The notes under the pieces were generated by a model, which was given only the letters and a program-made list of their open reading frames with translations, was not told where the DNA came from and searched no databases. The position numbers and the translations under genes are program-made. DNA of 29,320 nt from Archangiaceae bacterium (lineage in GTDB: Bacteria > Myxococcota > Myxococcia > Myxococcales > Myxococcaceae): NCBI GenBank assembly GCA_023248915.1, contig JAHFDQ010000010.1:1-29320 (forward strand), given 5' to 3'. Each line of letters begins with the position of its first letter. The stretch's first letter is position 1. Below, piece after piece: positions 22,587 to 29,320 of the stretch.

Positions 22587-23702
22587 TCAGCGGGCGGCGG
22601 CGCCGAGCTCGCTCTGGACGATGCGCGCCCCCTCGACCAGGCTTCGCAGCTTCTGCTGGGCGCAGGGACGCGGCAGTTGCTTCATCCCGCAGTCGGTGGT
22701 GACGGTGACGCGTTCAGCGGGGACGTGCTCGAGCACGGCGCGGATGCGCGCGGCCACCTGCTCGGGCGGTTCAATCTCGAGCGACCGGACGTCGATGACG
22801 CCCACCGCCACCGACTTGTCCTTCGGCAAGTCCTTCAGGATGACCGCGTCCTTCATCTCGCGGCAGGCGAAGTCCAGGACGAACTCGTCGACGCCGACGT
22901 CGTAGTAGCGAGGCAGCACCTTGGCGTACCCGTCCTCGGTCATGCCTTTCATCCGGTTGCCCCAGACGTTGCCGAGGCAGAAGTGCCAGGACTTCCTCAC
23001 AGTCACCCCCGCCAGGGTGCGGTTCACGATGCGCTTCACCCAGGCGAAGTCCTGCTCGCCGCTCAGGGTGGGAATCCAGGCTCCCAGGTCTTCGAGCTGA
23101 AGGTGCTGGCACCCGGCGGCCACCAGCTCGTGGATTTCGGCGTTGAAGACGTCGGCGAGCGCCTCGGACAATTCGTACCGGTTCTTGACCGGCCCCGACA
23201 GGAAGTGAGCCAGCGTCGAGAGCTGCACCGGCCCCGCCCCCACGCAGGCCTTGATGGGCCGGTCGGTGTGGCCCTGAGCCAGTTGGTACAGCGCCGCCAG
23301 CCTGATGGGCCCGCGGGTGATGGGTCCGACGACTCCGACTCCACCGGCCTCGTCGAGCGCCCAGGTGTCGCGCCCCTTCGCCCGGGCCCGCGCCGGGTGG
23401 GGCAGCTTCTCGCGGCTAAAGCCGCCGGTGCGCTCGAGCCAGTACCAGAGGAACGAGCCAATCCCCATCGAGTAGTCGTCGAACCACATCTGGCCGTCGG
23501 TCAGGACGTCCAGCCCGGCCTCTTCCTGGTCGCGCAGAGTGACGCGGACCGCGTCCTCGAAGGCTTCCCGGTGGTGGACGACCTTGAAGGCCTCGAGCAC
23601 GTCGCGGCCTTCGAGCTGATGACGGAACCACGACGGCCGCGGGTACGAGCCCACCATGGTGGTGGGAAGAATGGGCAGGGGCACGAAGCTGCTGTAGCCC
23701 AC
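22587..23702 (-). CDS. MetE-like cobalamin-independent methionine synthase family protein
   Basis: The protein has 371 residues, about half the length of MetE, and corresponds to its C-terminal catalytic barrel as in archaeal MetE-type enzymes. Seen are the entry motif TTMVGSYPRPSW (14-25), DVLTDGQMWFDDY (65-77), likely zinc ligands H240 and C242 (SWHFCLGN), an acidic residue in DFACREM near 282, and C338 (TTDCGMKQLP). The folate/N-terminal half is absent, so the methyl donor is probably not the polyglutamylated folate of full-length MetE; a corrinoid or other donor, or a non-methionine role, is possible. The start used is GTG 23702 with a weak ribosome binding site. The internal ATG at 23657, just before VGSYPRP, is an alternative. 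Confidence 0.85.
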   Translation of the reverse strand: MGYSSFVPLPILPTTMVGSYPRPSWFRHQLEGRDVLEAFKVVHHREAFEDAVRVTLRDQEEAGLDVLTDGQMWFDDYSMGIGSFLWYWLERTGGFSREKLPHPARARAKGRDTWALDEAGGVGVVGPITRGPIRLAALYQLAQGHTDRPIKACVGAGPVQLSTLAHFLSGPVKNRYELSEALADVFNAEIHELVAAGCQHLQLEDLGAWIPTLSGEQDFAWVKRIVNRTLAGVTVRKSWHFCLGNVWGNRMKGMTEDGYAKVLPRYYDVGVDEFVLDFACREMKDAVILKDLPKDKSVAVGVIDVRSLEIEPPEQVAARIRAVLEHVPAERVTVTTDCGMKQLPRPCAQQKLRSLVEGARIVQSELGAAAR

Positions 23703-23794
23703 CGGCGGGCGACTTCGCTACCGGCAATCGCTGCCCCAGGTTGGGTGCCGCAACGAGATTTCGCGGACTTGCGGGGCCGACCTGGGGGCCCGTG

Positions 23795-23849
23795 GAATTC
23801 GACCTGCACAAAAACCGTACTGGGTACGGAAATCGTGCAGGTCGAATTC
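23795..23849. repeat. Long nested inverted repeat (15-bp perfect outer stem)
   Basis: GAATTCGACCTGCAC (23795-23809) is perfectly complementary to GTGCAGGTCGAATTC (23835-23849). Inside, after an A-rich internal loop, CCGTAC (23815-23820) pairs with GTACGG (23824-23829) around TGG. It starts 14 bp past the stop of the lipoprotein gene at 23864. It may end or stabilise that transcript, although no T-tract follows on the minus strand, where the sequence runs into CACGGGCCCCC. Confidence 0.8.
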
Positions 23850-23863
23850 GGAAGCTCACCAGG

Positions 23864-25768
23864 CTACTGAAACACGCCTCCCTGTTCGCCGGGCAGCTTG
23901 AACAGCACCACGTTCGAGCGTTCGTGCACCGGCGAGAAGTCGGCGTTGCCGTCGCGGCAGTCTCCGGCGCACACGAAAATGCCCAGCTCTTCGCCCGGCA
24001 GCACCTGGTGACCGGCCAGAGGGCCCCACCGATTCGAGTCGTAGAACCAGTTCGCGGGAATCTGCCCCACGCCCGAACCCTCGACGCTCTGGGCCTGAAT
24101 GGCGCCGCCGCTCTCGGGCAGCCCGCGCCAGAGCTGAATGGGGGCGCTGGCGTACCACTGGCCGCCAATCTTCTCGGCCAACCCGAGCGAGAAGAGCAGC
24201 GGGCCCATTCCGGGCCGGTCGGGCGTGTCGGGCCACGAGTCGGGCCGCCCGTTGTCGAGCTCGACGCGAACGCCGGTGAGCGACAGCTCGACCTTCTTGA
24301 TGTGCGTGGTGATGGGCCAGTCGGCGAAGTTGGCGGGCATGTGCACCAGGGTCGCCGTGCCGAGGCTCAGCTCGCCATCGAGGCCGCCCTGGCCCGTCTG
24401 ACCCGAAAGCCTCGGGTGCGAGGTGCCGCCGCTCATGAAGCCCTGCAGCCAGGGGGCATTCTGAATGAACCAGTCGTTGTAGACCTTGCTGTCCTCGAAG
24501 CCGTAGTTGTCCCAGAACTTCCAGTAGGTATCGACCTCGAAGCGGTTCTGCTGAATGTCGCGCCACCACGGGTTCAGGGTGTTGAGCTCGGACAGGTTCT
24601 GCGCGTGACCGTCGGGCTCGTTGGTCTCGATTGTCATCCCGACGAAGTTCGGAGCCAGCTGCTGCGCCTGGCGAATCCACTCGCCTCCGGTCGTCGGAAA
24701 CGGGTTGGGCGAGCAGGCGTCTGGCTTCGGGGTGACGGTTCCGGTCGGCATCTCGACCCAGAGGTAGGCGTTGGGGAACCACTGGGCCATCGCCTGCAGG
24801 TGGCAGTCCTTCAGGTCGGTATTGTCCCAGTCGTCCATGACCGCCGGGCACAGCGACCGGTCGAGCCCGTCTTCAGGAGGGTCGTTCTGGGTCAGCCCCG
24901 TGCACCAGGCGATGAGGTCGTGCGCGGCCAGCTCGCCGAGGACGGTGTTGAGCAAGTCGGCGTTCTTCGCGCAGTCGGCGGCGGTGGTCGGGTAGAGGCC
25001 GTGGTACCCATTCTCCGGAACGCACTTGGTCACCTGGATGGCGACGTGGGTGTACCCGTTGGCGAGAATCTTCTGGTACAGCGCCTCGCGCCGCGCCGCC
25101 CCGTAGCGGGGAATCGACAGCGACCACACCCAGCCGGCGAGCAGACCATGGGGCACGCCCCCATTGTCGCCCTGGCAGCGAATGCCGGTCTCGGGGTCCT
25201 CGCCGGTGGCGCAGTCGAGCGCGAACTCGGGGCCTCCCCAAATCATCAGGTCGCCCTGGGTGTCCATCACCTGTGCCTTCGTCCAGGTCTTCGCGACCAC
25301 GTTCGGCGTCCAGGCCGGGCCCACGAAAATTTCGTTGGTGCTGTTGACGCAGCCGCCCGGGCAGTCGCCGAAGAATCCGTCGAGGGGCGTCTCCGACGCC
25401 GAGACGTTCGCCACTACGCCGTACTCGGGGTAGCCGCTCTTGGTCGCGTGCACGTTGAAGGCGGTAATCGTGGCGGGCAGCATGTAGATGGGCGTGTCGC
25501 CGGCGCCGTCGGTCGTGAAGTCGATGGCGGGAACGTCGGCGCCGTCGAGCCAGAAGTGAGCGCCCGGGACGCGGGTGTGAAACGCCGAGGCCCGCAGCTT
25601 CGGCGGGGGCGTCGTCGTCGTCCCAGTGCCCCCCGAAGGGCCGGTAGCCGTCTCGACCGGCGGGGTGACCGGCGCGGGCGCCGGGTCTGACGAAACGACG
25701 CCGACGCAGCTCGCCAGCATCGAAATTGCGGAACCTGAGAAAATGATACGGAGACGGGTAGACGGCAC
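23864..25768 (-). CDS. Large secreted lipoprotein of unknown function
   Basis: The protein has 634 residues from GTG 25768, chosen because AAAGGGGAGAAGG precedes it and it places a signal peptide at the very start, with lipobox LASC (Cys21). A Pro/Thr/Gly-rich linker (about 25-55) leads to a beta-rich stretch, then a large domain with YQKILANGYTHVAIQVTK, NAYLWVEMPTG and NFVGMTIETNEPDGHAQ, which looks like a TIM-barrel-type catalytic or carbohydrate-binding domain, though I cannot name the family. Eight or more cysteines suggest disulfides outside the cytoplasm. The open frame extends to 25891 without signal-like sequence. It is transcribed alone: 324 bp from the upstream gene and followed by a long hairpin. 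Confidence 0.75.
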   Translation of the reverse strand: MPSTRLRIIFSGSAISMLASCVGVVSSDPAPAPVTPPVETATGPSGGTGTTTTPPPKLRASAFHTRVPGAHFWLDGADVPAIDFTTDGAGDTPIYMLPATITAFNVHATKSGYPEYGVVANVSASETPLDGFFGDCPGGCVNSTNEIFVGPAWTPNVVAKTWTKAQVMDTQGDLMIWGGPEFALDCATGEDPETGIRCQGDNGGVPHGLLAGWVWSLSIPRYGAARREALYQKILANGYTHVAIQVTKCVPENGYHGLYPTTAADCAKNADLLNTVLGELAAHDLIAWCTGLTQNDPPEDGLDRSLCPAVMDDWDNTDLKDCHLQAMAQWFPNAYLWVEMPTGTVTPKPDACSPNPFPTTGGEWIRQAQQLAPNFVGMTIETNEPDGHAQNLSELNTLNPWWRDIQQNRFEVDTYWKFWDNYGFEDSKVYNDWFIQNAPWLQGFMSGGTSHPRLSGQTGQGGLDGELSLGTATLVHMPANFADWPITTHIKKVELSLTGVRVELDNGRPDSWPDTPDRPGMGPLLFSLGLAEKIGGQWYASAPIQLWRGLPESGGAIQAQSVEGSGVGQIPANWFYDSNRWGPLAGHQVLPGEELGIFVCAGDCRDGNADFSPVHERSNVVLFKLPGEQGGVFQ

Positions 25769-26092
25769 GGGCGACCCTTCTCCCCTTTGGCTACTTCTGA
25801 ATCGTCGGGCGAATACGCACGGAGTTGACTGCCCCGTCAACCGATTCGTTTTTCCCGAAGGGTTCCCGGGGGATCGCGCCGACTCATCCACGCCCCGCCC
25901 CGCCCGTTTACTCCCGGAGCGGGCATCTTCCGTCGTGCATTCGGGCGGCCGTCCCCCTGGGTCGGAAGGCGTTTGCTCGACGAATGAGAAGCGGTAGGGC
26001 TGTCGAGCGGACCCGCTCGGCTACGGGTGCGCGAGGTCGGTCATTCCGGAAGTCGTCCTCGTCCCATCCGTGAGCGCGCGCCTTCGCACCGT
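25769..26092. other. Intergenic region, 324 bp, with a GTTGAC-N6-GTCAAC dyad
   Basis: No gene is seen here. On the minus strand it should hold the promoter of the lipoprotein gene starting at 25768. The perfect dyad GTTGAC-TGCCCC-GTCAAC (25824-25841) includes a minus-strand TTGACG that could be a -35, with TATTCG 19 bp downstream as a poor -10. The rest (25842-26092) shows nothing further that I can support. Confidence 0.45.
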
Positions 26093-26695
26093 CTACTTCG
26101 GGCCCCAGACGCTGGCCGTCGAGACGCTGCCATTGCCGGGAAGGCCGTCGGTCGCGCAGTGAGTCCAGGGGCCGTCCATGTTGTCCCGGGCAATCACTAC
26201 GTAGGACCGGACATAGTTGTTCAGCGCGCCCGCGGAATAGACGAAGCGGTCGACCGCCACGAAGCGGTAGCGCTCGCTGTCGGCCTTGCAGGTGAGGTTG
26301 AGTTGCAAGAAAGCCGTCACGTTGTTGCCGGTGCCGGTGATGAAGCTGCCGTTGCCGTCTCCGGACGAGAGGTTGCCGGTGACTTCCGGCACGTCGATCT
26401 TGCCCGGTCCGTTGCTCTCGAAGGTGATGGTGCCGCCGAAGTTGTTCCCCGCGGGCCACTTGCCGACGCTGCACCCCGAACAGTCCGTCGTCCAGGTGCC
26501 CGAGATGTCGGCCGGCGTCGTCCCCTTGTAGTAGGCGCCCGCGGCGACGTCCGTGCCCGCGGGGAGCTTGGCGATGGCCTGCTGCACGTACTCGTTGGCC
26601 AGGAGCTGGTCGAGGCCGCTGAACTTCGAGCGGGGGTCGTCGACGCTTCCGCAGCCAAGGGTGAGCAGGAACGGAATCAGAGACGCGTAGCGCAT
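26093..26695 (-). CDS. Lipoprotein of unknown function
   Basis: The protein has 200 residues from ATG 26695, which follows GAGAGGG and gives a short signal peptide ending in LTLGC (Cys15). An extra 11 codons upstream (ATG 26728) would spoil the signal peptide. The mature part has a helix (GLDQLLANEYVQQAIAKL), then a beta-rich domain beginning ISGTWTTDCSGCSVGKW, with a Cys pair and Gly/Asn-rich turns (GNLSSGDGNGSF). I do not recognise the family. It reads like a secreted ligand-binding beta barrel, which is inference. A perfect TTGACA -35 box lies upstream near 26780. Confidence 0.75.
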   Translation of the reverse strand: MRYASLIPFLLTLGCGSVDDPRSKFSGLDQLLANEYVQQAIAKLPAGTDVAAGAYYKGTTPADISGTWTTDCSGCSVGKWPAGNNFGGTITFESNGPGKIDVPEVTGNLSSGDGNGSFITGTGNNVTAFLQLNLTCKADSERYRFVAVDRFVYSAGALNNYVRSYVVIARDNMDGPWTHCATDGLPGNGSVSTASVWGPK

Positions 26696-26744
26696 GGCCC
26701 TCTCGATGGTGGTGGCGCCCGAGTCCACGGCGCGCGGGTGACTC

Positions 26745-26783
26745 GACAGCCCCGAGCAGACACTCCGAACCTTGGGCTGTCAA
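26745..26783 (-). promoter_or_regulatory. Inverted repeat and TTGACA box upstream of a lipoprotein gene
   Basis: GACAGCCC (26745-26752) and GGGCTGTC (26774-26781) are perfect 8-bp inverted arms 21 bp apart. The second overlaps a minus-strand TTGACA (26778-26783), a consensus -35, though no good -10 follows. It could instead be a terminator stem for the upstream AtoE gene. Confidence 0.35.
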
Positions 26784-26821
26784 CGCGCGAGTGGGCGGCA
26801 ACTCGCCTGCCTTCGCCTCGG

Positions 26822-28294
26822 TCAGAGCGGGTAGTGCAGCGTCCCCGCCAGTACCGTCACCAGCAGCAGCACCACCGGCACCAGCACCAGGAAGACGAGG
26901 AAGGTGTAGCCCATCACGTCGCGGGCCTTCAGCCCGAACAGGCCCAAGATGGGCAGCATCCAGAAGGGCTGAACCAGATTGGCCAGCGCCTCGCCCAAGT
27001 CATACACGGCCACCATCCACCCCAGGTGGACTCCCAGGTCGTGCGCGGCCTTCATCACATACGGCGCCTCGATGACCCACTTCGAGCCCCCGGAGGGGAC
27101 GAAGACTCCCAGCACCATCGAGTAGGCGGCCACCAGCGCCGGGAAGCTGCGCGGGCTGGACGCGCTGACGAACAGCGACGCGATGGACTCGTTCAGGTGC
27201 GTCTTGGCGATGACCGCGGCGATGCCGCCGTAGAACGGAAACTGCAGCAGCACTCCCCATACTCCCGGCGTCGCCTCGCGGAACGAGCGCATCAACCGCG
27301 CCGGAGTCCAGTGCAACAGCACCCCCGCGGTGAGGAACGACAGGTTGAGGATGTTCAGGTTGATGGCGTTCAGCCCCTCGCCGCTGCCGGCGAAGTGCGC
27401 CACCAGGTAGGTGCCCGAGAGCGCGCAGAACAAGAGGTTCAGCAGCGGCTGGTGCTCGAGCCACTCGCCGGGAGTGCCGCGGCGCTCGGGGTCGGGCCGG
27501 TCGAGCTCGGAAGGCGGCAGGGCGATGCCGAGCGACGCCGCCGACCGGGAGCGTTCCTGACTCGGCGCCGCCAGGTACATGACGGCGGTCACCAGCACTA
27601 CCTCGACCGCGACGCAAAGAAGGCTCTGCCACAGGAAGATGGTGTCGGAGAACGGAATGACGCCACCGGGCACCTTCCCGCCGCCGTCGATGATGGCGCG
27701 GATGGCGGGCGGAAGCGCCGACGAGGTCGCCATCTGCAGCGCCGCCGAACCCGACAGCCCTTGAGCCCAGACGCTGCCCAGCCCGAGGAAGGCGGCCGCC
27801 GCCACCGCCCGGTAGTCCACCCCAACCAGGCGCCGCGCCACCTCGCGCGCCAGAATCGCGCTGAAGATGAGCGAGAAGCCCCAGTTGAGCCACGAGGACG
27901 CCATCGCGAAGAGCGCCACGAAGGCGACGGCCAGGCGCGGTGTCTTCGGCACCGCGGCCAGCGCGGCGATGAGCCGGTACACCGGCCGGCTGGTGGCCAG
28001 CACGTAGCCGGTGATGATGACCAGCGCCATCTGGAGCGTGAACGGAATGAGCTCCCAGAAGCCGCCGCCCCAGAGCTGCACCACTTCTAGCGGGCTCTTG
28101 CCGCGGCCCACCATCGCGACGGGCAGCACCACGAAGGTGGCTACCAGCGCGAAGACGAACGCGTCAGGGACGTACCGTTCGGCCAACCCAGTGAAGCGCG
28201 CAGCGACGCGGGCCAGTCCGCGCGGGGGAACCGAGGGCTCGGGCCCCGTCTCGAGCGAGCCACCGAGGGCTGGGGGAAGGCCGGCGCCGGACAT
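26822..28294 (-). CDS. atoE: Short-chain fatty acid transporter, AtoE family
   Basis: The protein has 490 residues (E. coli AtoE has 440) with about twelve membrane segments. Family hallmarks seen are FTGLAERYVPDAFVFALVAT at the N-terminus, SSWLNWGFSLIFSAILARE, VPGGVIPFSDTIFLWQS, and FVPSGGSKWVIEAPYVMKAA near residue 400, plus QPFWMLPILGLFGLKARDVM. It should move short-chain fatty acids such as acetoacetate or butyrate across the cytoplasmic membrane. No degradation genes (atoA, atoD, atoB) adjoin it, so substrate and direction are open. The ATG at 28294 has a weak ribosome binding site. The extra N-terminal 40 residues are Pro/Gly-rich and cytosolic. Confidence 0.92.
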   Translation of the reverse strand: MSGAGLPPALGGSLETGPEPSVPPRGLARVAARFTGLAERYVPDAFVFALVATFVVLPVAMVGRGKSPLEVVQLWGGGFWELIPFTLQMALVIITGYVLATSRPVYRLIAALAAVPKTPRLAVAFVALFAMASSWLNWGFSLIFSAILAREVARRLVGVDYRAVAAAAFLGLGSVWAQGLSGSAALQMATSSALPPAIRAIIDGGGKVPGGVIPFSDTIFLWQSLLCVAVEVVLVTAVMYLAAPSQERSRSAASLGIALPPSELDRPDPERRGTPGEWLEHQPLLNLLFCALSGTYLVAHFAGSGEGLNAINLNILNLSFLTAGVLLHWTPARLMRSFREATPGVWGVLLQFPFYGGIAAVIAKTHLNESIASLFVSASSPRSFPALVAAYSMVLGVFVPSGGSKWVIEAPYVMKAAHDLGVHLGWMVAVYDLGEALANLVQPFWMLPILGLFGLKARDVMGYTFLVFLVLVPVVLLLVTVLAGTLHYPL

Positions 28295-28350
28295 GCGGGT
28301 GGCTCGGCTTCCTAACAGGCCGGGGCGCCGCTGTCGTCGGCCTGGAGCGC

Positions 28351-28416
28351 GGAGTTCCAGTCAGGTCATGCGACGTCGGAGCCCTCGCTCCGGGAGTCCG
28401 GAGTTCCGTTCAGGTC
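28351..28416. repeat. Two imperfect 17-bp direct repeats upstream of atoE
   Basis: GGAGTTCC(A/G)(G/T)TCAGGTC occurs at 28351-28367 and 28400-28416, with start points 49 bp apart and two differences. A third partial copy in the opposite sense (GGAACTC, 28448-28454) touches the stop of the next gene. They sit in the 158-bp region that should carry the atoE promoter. Confidence 0.6.
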
Positions 28417-28452
28417 GAGCGAGCCCCCGACTCCGCCCCGGGCGGCCGGAAC

Positions 28453-29100
28453 TCAGTGCGCGCCGCACGCGAGCCAGTCGAGGATTCGCTTCCGGTCGGC
28501 CGCCGAGACCGCGGGTTCTCCGACGGGCGGCATCGAGCCGCGGTCGATGTCCTGGCGCACGGTCTCAATCTGACCCGCCAGATCCTGCGCGGCCAGAAAG
28601 CTGGCGTCGTGGCGGTGGCAAGACCGGCAGTGGACTCCGAAGAACGCGTCGGCGAACCCGGCCCAGGTATCCGAGCAGACGAGGCCGGCGGGCAGAGTGG
28701 TGAGCGAGCCGCAGGCCAGGACGGTCGGCACGCACTGAATTGCGACGAGCAGCTTCCCCACCCCGATGCCCTGGCAGGTCGAGCCGGTGGGGCACGCCTG
28801 GCCCGACCAGCAGTCGGCCCCGCAGTGGCCCACCTCACCCAGGCAGACGCCGGCGTCCGCGCAGCCGGAGTTTTCGATGCAGGGACCGCAGAACGGGCCG
28901 GGCGTCGAAGTGCTGCCACCATCCCCGCCCTGGTTCAGTCCACCGTCGAAGGGGCCGGAGTCGAGTAGTCCCGCGTCAGACCCTCCGTCGCTGACTCCAC
29001 CGCCGGCGTCAGGGCCCCCGTCAGTTCCACCGACGACGGGAACGGGCGCTCCGCAGTTGGCGAGCAACAACCCGCACGCCATCCATCGGTTTCTCGACAC
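28453..29100 (-). CDS. Cys-rich lipoprotein with a c-type heme motif
   Basis: The protein has 215 residues from GTG 29100, preceded by GAGG, giving a signal peptide with lipobox LLANC (Cys16). A Gly/Asp linker (GGTDGGPDAGGG, then SDGGSDAG) leads to Cys-rich segments (CGPCIENSGCADAGVCLG), then a short cytochrome-c-like domain: FFGVHCRSCH (C158, C161, H162) with a downstream SMPP (M190) as possible second axial ligand and a final DRKRILDWLACG helix. This CxxCH-MPP-ILxWL pattern is common in secreted myxobacterial and planctomycete proteins. Whether heme is attached is not shown by sequence alone. An upstream ATG (29145) would add 15 residues before the signal peptide and is less likely. Confidence 0.8.
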   Translation of the reverse strand: MSRNRWMACGLLLANCGAPVPVVGGTDGGPDAGGGVSDGGSDAGLLDSGPFDGGLNQGGDGGSTSTPGPFCGPCIENSGCADAGVCLGEVGHCGADCWSGQACPTGSTCQGIGVGKLLVAIQCVPTVLACGSLTTLPAGLVCSDTWAGFADAFFGVHCRSCHRHDASFLAAQDLAGQIETVRQDIDRGSMPPVGEPAVSAADRKRILDWLACGAH

Positions 29101-29197
29101 TTGGGCCTCGGAAGTTTGAGGACGCGGCGCGCGCCTCTTCGGCATTGCCCCCGCTTGCGGGCGCCGGTCAGGCCAAAGCAGGCCTCATGCCGGGCAG

Positions 29198-29320
29198 CTA
29201 GCCGTGGGGGCTGTTCAACTCACGCAGCGACGTCTGGAACTGCCTGCTCTTTCCGACTTCCCAGGACATGTCGGTGCCTGCCTGGGAGCCGGTGGCCAGC
29301 CGCTTGCCGGACTTGTCGAA
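29198..29320 (-). CDS. C-terminal end of a gene cut by the window edge (possible WD40-type protein)
   Basis: Forty residues and a TAG stop are visible on the minus strand, beginning FDKSGKRLATGSQAGTD and ending LRELNSPHG. FDKSGKRLATGS resembles the strand-turn-strand of a WD40 repeat. The open frame continues to the window edge. It is too short to name a family. The 97 bp between its stop and the heme-motif lipoprotein start contain two weak GC hairpins. Confidence 0.5.
   Translation of the reverse strand, partial: FDKSGKRLATGSQAGTDMSWEVGKSRQFQTSLRELNSPHG

Overview
The window is high-GC DNA (roughly two thirds G+C by eye) with strongly G/C-biased third codon positions and GTG/TTG/CTG starts. 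It carries several lipoproteins with Asp-Gly-Gly-rich or Cys-rich linkers (10210-11295, 28453-29100), a style common in Myxococcota. I infer a myxobacterial chromosome, but there is no rRNA or marker gene here to prove it. I see no tRNA, rRNA, CRISPR, IS element or integrase.

Layout. 1-5740: a 4-bp-overlapping addB-addA pair (minus strand) for double-strand-break processing. 5890-7003: an excisionase-like HTH protein that looks like an antitoxin without its toxin, then an XRE-family regulator, both on the minus strand. 7122-10162: five plus-strand genes of mostly unknown function, each overlapping the next by 4 bp (ATGA, ATGA, ATGA, TTGA), divergent from the XRE gene. The first two are tandem paralogs, and the fourth carries an N-terminal domain resembling the 50S-binding protein YggL. 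This operon is the best candidate for an undescribed system. 10210-12294: a repeat-bearing lipoprotein and a class I methyltransferase.

12299-14643: a probable electrophile/quinone-stress module. DoxX, a DODA-type extradiol dioxygenase and an NADPH-dependent FMN reductase form a minus-strand operon, divergent from an HxlR-type regulator with an N-terminal Cys-Pro. 14627-20355: surface-glycan functions (a GT-C-like membrane protein, a GNAT acetyltransferase, a polysaccharide deacetylase and a family 2 glycosyltransferase). 20406-22185: two methyltransferases, one FkbM-like and one of the leucine-carboxyl-methyltransferase type that apparently uses a CTG start. 22215-23702: a small cupin protein and a MetE-like methyltransferase.

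23795-29320: a long near-perfect hairpin, two secreted lipoproteins of unknown function, an AtoE short-chain fatty acid transporter, a lipoprotein with a c-type heme motif, and the C-terminal end of a further minus-strand gene cut by the window edge. Most of the window reads as ordinary chromosome. The 5.9-10.2 kb block has the character of an accessory insertion.
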